The position numbers were made by a program, and so were the translations under genes. The notes under the pieces were generated by a model. That model was not told the DNA's origin. It searched no databases and was given only the letters and a program-made list of their open reading frames with translations. This document shows, in pieces, positions 1 to 9,028 of a DNA stretch of 64,000 nt. This DNA comes from Roseitranquillus sp963776845 (GTDB lineage Bacteria; Pseudomonadota; Alphaproteobacteria; Rhodobacterales; Rhodobacteraceae), in contig CAVZOJ010000002.1 of the NCBI GenBank assembly GCA_963776845.1, positions 1,054,001-1,118,000 of the forward strand. Direction: 5' to 3'. Position 1 is the stretch's first letter, and each line of letters begins with the position of its first letter.

Positions 1-36
1 CAGCACCGAGCGGCGCGAGCGCTGGATGCGGATCAT
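1..36 (-). CDS. 5' end of an unidentified gene, cut by window edge
   Basis: Reading leftward, an ATG at 36-34 follows an AGGGAGA ribosome-binding site and opens a frame of 12 codons (MIRIQRSRRSVL) that runs off the window. It diverges from metY, and the 118 bp between them must hold both promoters. An RRSVL start occurs in CitE/HpcH-type lyases, but 12 residues are too few to assign a family. Confidence 0.4.
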   Translation of the reverse strand, partial: MIRIQRSRRSVL

Positions 37-154
37 GGGGTTCTCCCTGAGGTGGGAATGCCCGCAGGCTTGCCCCGCTCAGGTGACGCCAGAGTGACAC
101 TTGAGGCGCCTCGCCCCTTCGCCTAGCGTCCGCGCCGACAAGGGGAGGTGAGAC

Positions 155-1457
155 ATGACAGACGAGGCCCAAGGTCCCAGCTACGGTTTCGACACGCTGC
201 AGGTCCATGCCGGCTCGCGGCCCGATCCGGCGACCGGCGCGCGGCAGACGCCGATCTACCAGACCACCGCGTACGTGTTTCGCGACGCCGAGCATGCCGC
301 CGCCCTGTTCAATCTCCAGGAGGTCGGGTTCATCTACTCGCGCCTCACCAACCCGACCGTGGCGGTGCTGCAGGAGCGGATCGCGACGCTCGAGGGCGGC
401 GCGGGCGCGGTCTGCTGCTCGTCCGGTCACGCGGCGCAGATCCTCGCGCTCTTTCCGCTGATGGCGCCCGGGTGCAACGTCGTCGTCTCGACGCGGCTCT
501 ACGGGGGAACGGTGACGCAGATGAGCCAGACCATCAGGCGGTTCGGCTGGTCCGCCAAGTTCGTCGATACCGACGACCTCGACTCCGTACGCGCTGCGAT
601 CGACGACGACACCCGCGCGCTGTTCTGCGAGTTGATCGCCAATCCCGGCGGTTACATCTCCGACATCCCGGCGCTCGCCGCGATCGCCGACGAGGCCGGC
701 CTGCCGCTGATCGTCGACAACACCTCGGCGACGCCGTACCTCTGCCGCCCCATCGAGCTCGGCGCGACCCTCGTCGTGCACTCGACCACCAAGTACCTGA
801 CCGGCAACGGCACTGTCACCGGCGGGGCCATCGTCGACTCAGGCACCTTCGACTGGAGCGCCTCTGGCAAGTTCCCGTCGCTGTCGGAGCCGGAGCCCGC
901 ATATCACGGGCTGAAGTTCCACGAAACGTTCGGCCCCCTCGCCTTCACCTTCAACGGGATTGCCGTGGGCCTTCGTGACCTCGGGATGACGATGAACCCG
1001 CAAGCCGCGCACTACACCCTTCTCGGGATCGAGACGCTGAGCCTGCGCATGGCAAAGCACTGCGAGAACGCGGTGAAGGTGGCGAGTTGGCTCGAGCACG
1101 ATCCGCGGATCGACCACGTCACCTACGCAGGCCTCGAGTTCGAGTCCGTACCACCACCGCATGGCCACCGTCTGCCCCAAGGGCGCAAGCTCGATCTTCA
1201 CCTTCGCCGTCAAGGGCGGCTACGACGCCTGCGTGAAGCTGATCGATGCCGTCGAGATCTTCAGTCATGTCGCCAACCTCGGCGACACGCGATCTCTGAT
1301 CATCCACTCCGCTTCGACGACGCACCGGCAATTGTCGGAGGAGCAGCAGCGCGCGGCGGGTGCCGACCCCAATGTCGTGCGTCTTTCGATCGGGATCGAG
1401 GATGCCGACGACCTGATCGCAGATCTCGATCAGGCCCTGGCGAAGGCGGTGGCCTGA
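155..1457 (+). pseudogene. metY: O-acetylhomoserine sulfhydrylase (MetY-type), frameshifted
   Basis: PLP enzyme of the Cys/Met-metabolism family; the cytosolic enzyme makes homocysteine from O-acetylhomoserine and sulfide. The N-terminal motif TGARQTPIYQTT and the PLP-lysine motif HSTTKYLTG (Lys213) are intact. The first frame is good to codon 1136-1138. One extra T at 1139/1140 then shifts it, and the true C-terminal half continues in the next frame as SSPYHHRMA to the stop at 1455-1457. Without that base the product is about 433 aa, the usual family length. The ATG at 155 is preceded by GGGGAGGTGAG. As written the protein would end in a wrong tail at 1489. Either the gene is newly broken or the base is a sequencing error. 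Confidence 0.9.
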
Positions 1458-1460
1458 GGT

Positions 1461-2141
1461 TCAGTCGGCGATCGCGAACACAACGCTGACCGAGGCGGTC
1501 AACTCCAGCTCGCCGCGTGCCACTGGCACCGAATTTGCCGCCATCCGTTGCGACGCCATCTCCATCGGGCGCGGCTGGGACCCGCCGCGCGCGTCGATCG
1601 ACTGGACATCGCCCAGGGTCACGCCTGCTTCCGTGGCGAGGAGTTCCGCCTTCCGCCGCGCATCGGCAACCGCCTGCCGCAGTGCATCGTCGCGCAGCGG
1701 CCCAGGCTCGGACACACCAAAGCTCAGGCCCTCGAACGTGTTCGCGCCGTCGTCCGCCACGGCATCTAGGATGTCGCCCAGCCGGTCGAGCTCACGGGCC
1801 CTGACCGAAAGGATGTTGCGAGCGGTGTAGCCGGTGACCTGCGGCGTGCCGTTCGCGCGATCAGCATACCGGGGGCCCAGCTCGAGCGTCGAAGTCTGGA
1901 GATCCCGCTCCTCGACGCCTTCGTCGCGAAGGCGCGCGATCACGCTGCCCATCGCCGCGCTGTTCGCCGCCAGCGCCTCGGCCGCTGTCCCCGCATCTGT
2001 CGTCACGCCGACCCGGACCTGCGCAATGTCTGGTACAGCAGACGCCGCACCTTCCCCAGAAACCGTGATGCTTCTTTCTTGCGCCGAGATGGGGGCGGCA
2101 AGGGTCAAGCCTAAGGCAAGAGCCGCGAGCACTGCGCGCAT
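1461..2141 (-). CDS. Periplasmic SIMPL-domain (DUF541) protein
   Basis: A 226-aa protein with a signal peptide (residues 1-20, hydrophobic core ending APISAQ) followed by a SIMPL domain that opens with ITVSGEGAASAVPDIAQVRV. The family is exported in Gram-negative bacteria; its molecular role is poorly defined and some members are linked to oxidative-stress tolerance. The stop lies 3 bp beyond the metY stop, so the two genes converge with no room for a separate terminator. It diverges from the large membrane protein to its right. Family assignment is firm, function is not. Confidence 0.8.
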   Translation of the reverse strand: MRAVLAALALGLTLAAPISAQERSITVSGEGAASAVPDIAQVRVGVTTDAGTAAEALAANSAAMGSVIARLRDEGVEERDLQTSTLELGPRYADRANGTPQVTGYTARNILSVRARELDRLGDILDAVADDGANTFEGLSFGVSEPGPLRDDALRQAVADARRKAELLATEAGVTLGDVQSIDARGGSQPRPMEMASQRMAANSVPVARGELELTASVSVVFAIAD

Positions 2142-2305
2142 GTTTCACCTCCTTGAATGTCCCGCCAAGAGGTGCGGCGCCCGCGTCCGCTGCGCAAGGG
2201 CAGACTTACCCGTCAGGGTATGTTTCGCCGACAAGCTGCCGTAGTCTGCGTAGAGGGGAATCAGGCGCGCGCGAGCGCGCACCGGTTTTGTACCAGACGG
2301 GTAAG

Positions 2306-4165
2306 ATGACATCAGACGTAGCGCTCGAGCTTGATCATCACGGTGTCCGTCTGCTTCTTCGCAACGAAGCGGGCGATGTCGAGGTCGGCAGTGTCCGCCT
2401 CGACGATCCGGACTTTGACGCACGATTGACGCGTCTGCGGTCCGAGATCGGTGAAGACATTCCGATCGAGGCGGCGGTGCTGGTCCCGGCTGCCCTGGTA
2501 TTGTTCGTCGACGTCGATGGCCTCGATGACGACGAGGTCCAGGCGCGCATCGACAAGGAAAAGCCGAGCGATGTCGAAGATCTCGTCGTAGGCCGGTCGA
2601 AGTGTGTCGCGGCCGCGGTGGAGCGCGCGACCCTGGACGAGGCGCGGGACTTCGCGATCCTGCACGGCTTCGAGCCCGTCGCCTACGCCGCGCGTCGTCC
2701 AGGTGACAACGCCGAGGTGACGTTCTCGCTCGCGCCCGGACCGACGCCCGGATTCCGCAGCCACCGTGCGGCTGAGCGTGTCATCCCCACCGCGGATGAC
2801 GGACACCTGACGCCTCTGCAGGGAGCCGCTGAGCCTGTGGCTCCCACGGTCGCGCCGGAGACGGCGCCCACCCCCACGAGCGCGCCCTCGGCGCTGGCGC
2901 CGGCGAACGACGCCGAAGCGCTGACGGTCTTTGGCGCGCGTGACCGTCGTCGTGAGCGAAGGAGCGTTGCGCCTCTTTACGCTGCAGCCTTTGCCGCTGC
3001 GGCATTCGTCCTGCTCGCCGCCTTCCTCGTCGGAGGTGGCGACGAAGATCTCGCCGTCGTCGGTCTCGACGATGGCACGGTCGAAGTGCTGGACCCGGTC
3101 GCCGAAACCGCACCGGGCGACGCGGTCGAGGCGACCGCCGCCGATTTATTACCCACCGAAGAGCCGACGGAGTTGGCGGGCGAAGACGAAGCGTCGGAGC
3201 CCGGCGGTACAATACAGGGCGAGGCCGCGCCGTCAGTCGGCGATGCGGCCATGGCCTCCGATAATCCGCCCTCGGAGGTATTGTCTCCCGTCGACGACCT
3301 GCCCGCGCCCGTCGCGACCAGCGCAGCGGGTGCGCCTTCCGCTCTCGTGCCGCCGGAAGCACCGCGCCTGGCCGTGTCGGAGCGGACGCCGCCGCCACCG
3401 CCGGGCAGCCTCTTCGACATGGACGAGAACGGGCTCGTCAGACCCAGCGAAGATGGCGCACCGACTCCCCGGGGTGTGCTGGTCTACGCTGGCCCACCCT
3501 CCGTACTGCCGCCGGATCGGCCTGGCACGCCCGAGGAGGTCGAGGCGCCGGACCTCGTCGACCCGCAGGTCGCCGAGACCGAGGACGACGCCGCACTCAC
3601 CACCCGTTCGTCTGAGCCGGATTCCGCGGCACCCGAGGTGGCCGCGATACGACCGCAACTCAGGAGCGAGGATGCGCCGCCGCCGCCCGCAATCGTCGTC
3701 GCGGAGGCGACGGAAGATACCCTGCGACCGCGCAGCCGGCCGGCACGGCCGACAACGGTGCAGCAAGCATCGGCTTCTTCCGACTTCGACGCGCTCGCCG
3801 ATCGCGCGCGCACGCAGTCAGAGGCCGCAACCGCGGCGATAACCGCACCGCGCGCGGCGGAACCGCCTCCGCCGGAGCCGGTGGGGCGCATGAACGTCGC
3901 CGTGAACCCGACACTGCCGACCCGTACCTCCGTCGCCAAGCAGGCGACGCTGGCGAATGCGATCCGCCTCGACCAGCTGAACCTGATCGGCGTCTACGGC
4001 TCCCCCTCCGATCGGCGTGCGCTGATCCGCCTGCCGTCGGGGCGCTACCTCAAGGTGAAGGTGGGGGATCGGGTGGATGGCGGCAGGATCGCCGCCATCC
4101 AGGCCAGCAGGCTGCAATACGTGAAGGGTGGCCGAAGCTACGACCTGACCCTGCCGAACGGCTAG
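2306..4165 (+). CDS. Large proline/acid-rich single-pass membrane protein, GspC/PilP-like C-terminus
   Basis: A 619-aa protein of unknown role. Residues 1-145 form a compact soluble domain with VLVPAALVLFVDVDGL and an E/D-rich helix, loosely like the cytoplasmic part of GspL/PilM. A basic stretch (RDRRRERRS) and one membrane segment at about 221-243 follow. Residues 245-550 are low-complexity Pro/Ala/Glu/Asp. The last 70 residues (NLIGVYGSPSDRRALIRLPSGR cut short here, then KVKVGDRVDGG) look like the small beta domain of GspC/PilP proteins. A longer reading from 2153 exists, but its first 51 codons look non-coding, so ATG 2306 is chosen. It converges with hppD, overlapping by 4 bp. The secretion-type similarity is inferred from pattern only. 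Confidence 0.65.
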   Translation: MTSDVALELDHHGVRLLLRNEAGDVEVGSVRLDDPDFDARLTRLRSEIGEDIPIEAAVLVPAALVLFVDVDGLDDDEVQARIDKEKPSDVEDLVVGRSKCVAAAVERATLDEARDFAILHGFEPVAYAARRPGDNAEVTFSLAPGPTPGFRSHRAAERVIPTADDGHLTPLQGAAEPVAPTVAPETAPTPTSAPSALAPANDAEALTVFGARDRRRERRSVAPLYAAAFAAAAFVLLAAFLVGGGDEDLAVVGLDDGTVEVLDPVAETAPGDAVEATAADLLPTEEPTELAGEDEASEPGGTIQGEAAPSVGDAAMASDNPPSEVLSPVDDLPAPVATSAAGAPSALVPPEAPRLAVSERTPPPPPGSLFDMDENGLVRPSEDGAPTPRGVLVYAGPPSVLPPDRPGTPEEVEAPDLVDPQVAETEDDAALTTRSSEPDSAAPEVAAIRPQLRSEDAPPPPAIVVAEATEDTLRPRSRPARPTTVQQASASSDFDALADRARTQSEAATAAITAPRAAEPPPPEPVGRMNVAVNPTLPTRTSVAKQATLANAIRLDQLNLIGVYGSPSDRRALIRLPSGRYLKVKVGDRVDGGRIAAIQASRLQYVKGGRSYDLTLPNG

Positions 4166-5274
4166 GCGGCGTCGTCCTTCAGCACGCCCCGGGCAATCTG
4201 GTCGGCCTCGATCGACTCGAAGAGCGCCTTGAAGTTGCCTTCGCCAAAGCCGTCGTCGCCCTTGCGCTGGATGAACTCGAAGAAGATCGGGCCGATCACG
4301 GTCTTCGAGAAGATCTGCAGAAGGATACTCGTCTCGCCGCCGTCGACCACGCCCTCGCCGTCGATCAGTATGCCGTGCTTCTTCATCCGGTCGATCGGCT
4401 CCTCGTGGCCGACGACGCGCTCGTGGCTGAGCTCGTAATACGCCTCGGGCGGCGCCGGCATGAACTTCAGCCCGCGCTCGGCGATCGCGTCGGTCGCCTC
4501 GTAGATGTCCTTGGCGCCCACGGCGATGTGCTGGATGCCCTCGCCATTGTACCGCTTGAGGTACTCGACGATCTGCCCCTTCTCCGACCGATCCTCGTTG
4601 ATCGGAATCCGGATACGTCCGCACGGGGAGGTCAGGGCACGGCTGTGCAGGCCGGTAAACTTGCCCTCGATGTCGAAAAACCGGATCTCTTTGAAGTTGA
4701 AGATGCGGCCATAGAAGTCGAACCACACGTCCATGTTGCCCTGGTGGACGTTGTGCGTGAGGTGATCGAGGTAGTAGAAGCCGACACCCTCGGGATGCGC
4801 CTTGGCGACCCAGTCGAACTCAGCGTTATAGGCAGAGGTCTCGTAATAGTCCTCGATGAAGTAGATCAGGCTACCGCCGATCCCGACGATCGCGGGTACA
4901 TCCATCGTCTTGCCGGGGCCGGTATACTCTTCTGCGCCTTGCGAGACGGCGTGCTTCAGAGCGTGGCCGGCATCGACGACGCGCCACGCCATGGACGGCG
5001 CGCAGGGTCCGTGTTCGTCGACGAAGGCCTTGGCGTGGCTGCCAGGCTCATCGTTCAGGACGTAGGTGATGTCGCCTTGCTGCCAGATCTCGATCGCCTT
5101 CGTCCGGTGCGTGGCGACGAGGCTGTACCCCATGCGCGCGAACAGTTCGCGCAGCTTCTCCGGCTCGGGGTGTGCGAACTCCACGAATTCGAAGCCATCG
5201 GTCCCGGCGGGATTCTCCCCCGTGATCTCGGCTTTCGGTGCGTCGTGCGGGAATGGACCCATGAAACCCTCCAT
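4162..5274 (-). CDS. hppD: 4-hydroxyphenylpyruvate dioxygenase
   Basis: Fe(II) dioxygenase that converts 4-hydroxyphenylpyruvate to homogentisate in tyrosine breakdown. It has 370 aa, the usual length, with two VOC-type halves. The three iron ligands are visible: His171 in LDHLTHNV, His249 in GIQHIAV and Glu333 in FFEFIQRKG, followed by the C-terminal GDDGFGEGNF motif. Two starts compete. ATG 5274 follows AAGGA, and ATG 5262 has GGAGG five bases ahead, that site being codons 2-3 of the longer form. The gene diverges from an Lrp-type regulator, a common arrangement for this pathway, so control by that regulator with an aromatic amino acid as effector is a reasonable guess. Confidence 0.95.
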   Translation of the reverse strand: MEGFMGPFPHDAPKAEITGENPAGTDGFEFVEFAHPEPEKLRELFARMGYSLVATHRTKAIEIWQQGDITYVLNDEPGSHAKAFVDEHGPCAPSMAWRVVDAGHALKHAVSQGAEEYTGPGKTMDVPAIVGIGGSLIYFIEDYYETSAYNAEFDWVAKAHPEGVGFYYLDHLTHNVHQGNMDVWFDFYGRIFNFKEIRFFDIEGKFTGLHSRALTSPCGRIRIPINEDRSEKGQIVEYLKRYNGEGIQHIAVGAKDIYEATDAIAERGLKFMPAPPEAYYELSHERVVGHEEPIDRMKKHGILIDGEGVVDGGETSILLQIFSKTVIGPIFFEFIQRKGDDGFGEGNFKALFESIEADQIARGVLKDDAA

Positions 5275-5300
5275 AGCAATCCTTGAGGCTTAAGATAATG

Positions 5301-5315
5301 ACGACGCCTTGTCGT
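5301..5315. promoter_or_regulatory. Inverted repeat between hppD and the Lrp-type gene
   Basis: ACGAC-GCCTT-GTCGT, a perfect 5-bp inverted repeat with a 5-bp spacer, lies 27 bp upstream of the hppD start and 81 bp upstream of the regulator start. Its length and place fit an Lrp/AsnC operator that controls both genes. No binding consensus is matched, so this is a candidate only. Confidence 0.35.
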
Positions 5316-5395
5316 GTCCGCGCAAATACCGTCCTATTTTGGCCGTTCTGCGCGGGCATCTTGCGTCACACCAGCCAGTCGTGCGAAATGGCCGC

Positions 5396-5851
5396 ATGAA
5401 TGATGAGGTCGATGCGCGCCTGCTCGCGATCCTGCAGAAGGACGCTCACGTGACCGCCGAAGCGCTGGGCGCGGCGCTCAACCTTTCAGCGAGCCAGGCG
5501 GGTCGGCGCCGGCAGCGCCTGGAGGCCGAAGGCGTCATCCGCGCCTACGTGGCCAGGCTCGACCCTGCGGCGCTCGGTCTGACGGTTCAGGCCTTCATCC
5601 AGGTCCAGATGGCCAGTCAGACACCAGACGCGGCGCGTGCCTTCGCCCGCCTCATCGAGAGCCGGCCCGAGATCATCGCCGCATGGACACTCACGGGTGA
5701 GGCAGACTACCTTCTGCGCGTCTACTGCGAAGATCTCGCCGCGCTGAACCGACTCGTCCACCATGTCCTCTTGCCCGATCCCGCTGTTGCCCGGGTACAG
5801 AGCCAGATCGTCATGGACCGGCTGAAAGAGGACGCCCCGCTGCCCACCTGA
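5396..5851 (+). CDS. Lrp/AsnC family transcriptional regulator
   Basis: A 151-aa DNA-binding regulator. Residues 1-55 hold the winged helix-turn-helix (DARLLAILQKDAHVTAEALG, then LSASQAGRRRQRLEAEGVI). Residues 65-145 form the RAM ligand-binding domain (VQAFIQVQM, AWTLTGEADYLLRVY). The usual family length supports ATG 5396 over an upstream in-frame start at 5309. It diverges from hppD and is followed after 10 bp by the antiporter gene, so those two probably share a transcript. Predicted to sense an amino acid and act on hppD; the effector is inferred, not seen. Confidence 0.9.
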   Translation: MNDEVDARLLAILQKDAHVTAEALGAALNLSASQAGRRRQRLEAEGVIRAYVARLDPAALGLTVQAFIQVQMASQTPDAARAFARLIESRPEIIAAWTLTGEADYLLRVYCEDLAALNRLVHHVLLPDPAVARVQSQIVMDRLKEDAPLPT

Positions 5852-5861
5852 GGGAGACCGA

Positions 5862-7808
5862 ATGGAAGGATTCCTGTTCCAGGCCACGATCTATCTGGGC
5901 GCCGCGGTGATCGCGGTTCCATTGGCGAGCCGTGCCGGGCTGGGATCCGTCCTGGGTTATCTGCTCGCCGGGATATTCATCGGACCAATCACCGGCCTCG
6001 TCGGGGCGGAGACGGAGGACCTGCAGCACTTCGCCGAGTTCGGCGTCGTGCTGATGCTGTTCCTGATCGGACTGGAGCTGGAGCCCCGCGCGCTCTGGAA
6101 CATGCGCGACAAGCTCATCGGGCTCGGCGGGCTTCAGGTCGTGGCGACGCTCTGCGCCGTCACGGCCGGGGCCAGCGCGCTTGGCCTGTCATGGGAGACC
6201 GCGATCGCTCTCGGCATGGTCCTGTCGCTGTCCTCCACGGCGATCGTCCTTCAGACGCTGACCGAAAAGGGCCTGATGCAGACCCAGGGCGGGCGCTCGT
6301 CCTTTTCGGTGCTGCTGACGCAGGACATTGCGGTCATCCCGATGCTCGCGCTGATGCCGCTCCTGGCCCCGCTCTACATGCGCGAGGCGACGGGGCCGGG
6401 GCACGGAGACGCAGCGACCGACGGCGCGGTTGAGGGCGCCCCGGCGGCGGCCGAAGCCGCGGAAGCTGCGATGTCGCTGATCCAGAGCCTGCCCGCGTGG
6501 GGTGCGACCCTTGCCACCCTCGCCGCCGTGGTGCTGATCATCCTCTTCGGGATCTTCGCGATCCGCCCGCTGTTTCACTTCGTCCACAAGGCGCGACTGC
6601 CCGAACTGAACACGGCGCTCGCGCTGCTGATCGTGGTCGGGATCGCCTGCCTCATGCTGCTGGTCGGCCTCTCTCCTGCGCTCGGCACTTTCCTTGCCGG
6701 CGTGGTGCTCGCCAACTCCGAGTTCCGCCACCAGCTCGAGAGCGACATCGAGCCATTCAAGGGGCTGCTGCTCGGGCTCTTCTTCATCACTGTCGGTGCG
6801 GGCATCAACTTCGATGTCTTCTTCGACGCGCCGGCCCGGATCCTCGGTCTGACGCTGGCGCTGATGGCCATCAAGGGGGCGATCCTCTACGCCCTCGCCC
6901 GGATCTTCGGGCTGCATCGCCGCGATCGCTGGCTTTTCACCCTGGGTCTCGCGCAGGCCGGCGAGTTCGGCTTCGTCCTGACCAGCTTCGCCCTGCAGCT
7001 CTCGGTCCTGACGACCGCCACGAGCCAGACGGTTCTCCTCGTGATCGCATTCTCGATGCTCCTGACGCCGCTCTTCTTCATCGCGTTCGAGAAGCTGGCC
7101 GCCCGCGTGACGGAGGATGCGCAACCACTCGACGACGACGAGATCGACGAGCAGCAGCCGATCATCATCGCGGGCATCGGCCGGTTCGGACAGGTCGTGA
7201 ACCGGATGCTCGAGCTCTCGGGATTTCGGACCGTCATGCTGGACCACGATCTCGAGACGATCCGCACGATGCGCCGATTCGGCTTCAAGGGCTTCTACGG
7301 CGACCCGACGCGCCCGGAACTCCTGAATGCCGCGGGACTGAAGGAGGCAAAGGTCCTGGTCGTGGCTCTCGACGATCGCGATGCCGCGGTCCGACTGGTG
7401 CGCTACGCCAGGTCGGAGCGGCCGGACCTGCACATCGTCGCCCGCGCCCGCGACCGCGTGCATGTCTACGAACTCTACGCCGCCGGCGCCAACGACATCG
7501 TCCGGGAGATCTTCGACAGCTCGCTCCGCGCCGGCCGCTACGTGCTCGAGCAGATGGGCCTCAGCGACTACGAGGCGGCGCAGACCGAGCGGACGTTCTT
7601 CCGGATGGACCGCCGCGCGGTACGCGAACTCGCGGCGCTCTGGCAGCCCGGCGTCCCGGTTTCGGAGAACGAGGAATACGTGGCGAGGGCGCGAGAGCTC
7701 AACAAGGACCTCGAGACGGCGCTGGTCACGCAGCTCGACGACCATCTGGACCTCGATGATCTCGACATGCCTCCCGACCGCCAACGGTCTCGCGCCGCCG
7801 GTGAGTAG
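5862..7808 (+). CDS. CPA2-family cation/proton antiporter with RCK domain (KefB/KefC-like)
   Basis: A 648-aa inner-membrane protein. Residues 5-410 are a Na+/H+-exchanger domain with about 12 membrane segments (GLGSVLGYLLAGIFIGPITG, FLIGLELEP, LSLSSTAIVLQTLTEKG, SPALGTFLAGVVLANSEFRH). Residues 433-550 form a Rossmann RCK/TrkA-N domain (IIIAGIGRFGQVVNRML, then VMLDHD) that binds a nucleotide. This layout matches KefB/KefC potassium-efflux systems, which in enterobacteria are gated by glutathione adducts. No KefF/KefG partner is adjacent. The ATG follows GAGGGAG, 10 bp after the regulator stop. The exact ion cannot be told from sequence. Confidence 0.9.
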   Translation: MEGFLFQATIYLGAAVIAVPLASRAGLGSVLGYLLAGIFIGPITGLVGAETEDLQHFAEFGVVLMLFLIGLELEPRALWNMRDKLIGLGGLQVVATLCAVTAGASALGLSWETAIALGMVLSLSSTAIVLQTLTEKGLMQTQGGRSSFSVLLTQDIAVIPMLALMPLLAPLYMREATGPGHGDAATDGAVEGAPAAAEAAEAAMSLIQSLPAWGATLATLAAVVLIILFGIFAIRPLFHFVHKARLPELNTALALLIVVGIACLMLLVGLSPALGTFLAGVVLANSEFRHQLESDIEPFKGLLLGLFFITVGAGINFDVFFDAPARILGLTLALMAIKGAILYALARIFGLHRRDRWLFTLGLAQAGEFGFVLTSFALQLSVLTTATSQTVLLVIAFSMLLTPLFFIAFEKLAARVTEDAQPLDDDEIDEQQPIIIAGIGRFGQVVNRMLELSGFRTVMLDHDLETIRTMRRFGFKGFYGDPTRPELLNAAGLKEAKVLVVALDDRDAAVRLVRYARSERPDLHIVARARDRVHVYELYAAGANDIVREIFDSSLRAGRYVLEQMGLSDYEAAQTERTFFRMDRRAVRELAALWQPGVPVSENEEYVARARELNKDLETALVTQLDDHLDLDDLDMPPDRQRSRAAGE

Positions 7809-7815
7809 CTCACAG

Positions 7816-7843
7816 AAAAAAAGGCCGCCAGAAGGGCGGCCTT
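7816..7843 (-). terminator. Rho-independent terminator of carD
   Basis: AAGGCCGCC (7821-7829) and GGCGGCCTT (7835-7843) form a 9-bp stem with a 5-base loop. On the minus strand it is followed by seven T (the A run at 7816-7822). This ends carD transcripts and may also slow transcription coming from the antiporter gene. Confidence 0.85.
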
Positions 7844-7864
7844 GTCATTCGATCGCGAAAGATA

Positions 7865-8380
7865 TCAAGCAGCGGCGGCTCGAGCCGTAAGGACGGTGTC
7901 GACCTCGCGCTGCGCATCGCCCTCGCCATGGCCTTGCACGGCGGCGATCTCGCGCGTCAGCCGCTCGAGCGCGGCCTCGTACAACTGACGCTCCGAATAG
8001 CTCTGCTCGCGCTGGTCGTCGGCCCGGTGCAAGTCGCGAACGACCTCGGCGATCGCGATGAGATCGCCCGAATTGATCTTCTGTTCGTACTCCTGCGCCC
8101 GACGCGACCACATCGCCTTCTTCACGCGCGCCTTGCTCTTCAGCGTCGCCATCGCCTTCGAGACGACGTCCGGCGAACTCAAAGAGCGCATGCCAACCTC
8201 GGTCGCCTTGTGCGTCGGGACGCGGAGGGTCATCTTGTCCTTCTCGAAGGAAATCACGAAGAGTTCGAGCTTCAGCCCGGCAATCTCCTGCTCTTCGATC
8301 GACACGATCTGGCCCACTCCATGGGCCGGGTACACGACGTAATCGTTAGGGCGGAAATCGGAGTTGCTGTTCTTTGTCAT
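7865..8380 (-). CDS. carD: CarD-family RNA polymerase-binding regulator
   Basis: A 171-aa protein. The N-terminal CarD/RID domain (residues 8-70: DYVVYPAHGVGQIVSIEEQE, ISFEKDKMTLRVP) binds the RNA polymerase beta subunit; the helical C-terminal part (MWSRRAQEYEQKINSGD) contacts promoter DNA. In alphaproteobacteria CarD stabilises open complexes at growth-related promoters. The reading could extend to 8440, but MTKNSNSDF at 8380 starts the domain and has GAGGA upstream. Transcribed after fdxA on the same strand, with about 265 bp between the genes and its own terminator. Confidence 0.93.
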   Translation of the reverse strand: MTKNSNSDFRPNDYVVYPAHGVGQIVSIEEQEIAGLKLELFVISFEKDKMTLRVPTHKATEVGMRSLSSPDVVSKAMATLKSKARVKKAMWSRRAQEYEQKINSGDLIAIAEVVRDLHRADDQREQSYSERQLYEAALERLTREIAAVQGHGEGDAQREVDTVLTARAAAA

Positions 8381-8646
8381 CCAGGCGTCATCCTCTTGAG
8401 CGAACCCGGGGATCAGCGACAGAAATAGCGGCGGGTGCAATCGCCTGCGCCCGTCGCCGGAAATCCGTCGCGCTTCGGTCGATCTCGGCTAGATCGGCCT
8501 AGGCACCCCCCATGGGTCCCAATCTAAGACAATCATATAGCAGATTTTGAAGACGACGCCAACTGCGCCGCAGCGTTGCGGCGATAAATTCTTCGGGCGA
8601 CGTGAATCAGGCTTACGCTCGTCCGATGTTCGACGCAACGCTTCGA

Positions 8647-8982
8647 TCAGCCGCCCTCGCCCGGCGCCTCGGAGAAAAGCTCCATCTTGCCGGGCTTCCC
8701 GTCCATCTCTTCGGCGTTCGGCAGAGGGTCCTTCTTGGTCACGATGACCGGCCAGAGTTCGGAGTACTTTCGGTTGAACTCGACCCAGGACTCCGTTCCC
8801 GGTTCGGTGTCCGGGCGGATCGCGTCGGCGGGGCATTCGGGCTCGCAGACACCGCAATCGATGCATTCGTCGGGGTGGATCACCAGCATGTTCTCCCCCT
8901 CGTAGAAACAGTCCACGGGGCACACCTCGACGCAGTCGGTGTACTTGCAGGCGATGCATGCGTCGGTGACGACGTAGGTCAT
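8647..8982 (-). CDS. fdxA: 7Fe ferredoxin FdxA
   Basis: A 111-aa electron carrier of the FdxA/ferredoxin II type. Cysteines 9, 12, 17 and 21 (CIACKYTDCVEVCP) and 40, 43, 46 and 50 (CIDCGVCEPECP) supply one [3Fe-4S] and one [4Fe-4S] cluster. The long C-terminal tail (SWVEFNRKYSELWPVIV) is typical of this class. ATG 8982 follows GAGAGGG; the 18 upstream codons have no family match. Sits between the S4-domain gene and carD, an order often seen in Rhodobacterales. A hairpin (7-bp stem, 8566-8583) lies downstream but lacks a T tract. Confidence 0.93.
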   Translation of the reverse strand: MTYVVTDACIACKYTDCVEVCPVDCFYEGENMLVIHPDECIDCGVCEPECPADAIRPDTEPGTESWVEFNRKYSELWPVIVTKKDPLPNAEEMDGKPGKMELFSEAPGEGG

Positions 8983-9028
8983 TGAGGATCCCTCTCGCGA
9001 TGCCCTCCGACTAAGGTAGGCGGTGGCG

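Noticed and set aside
37..154. SAM riboswitch ahead of metY
   Set aside because: No recognisable SAM-II or SAM-V core or pseudoknot; only a ribosome-binding site and room for promoters are visible.
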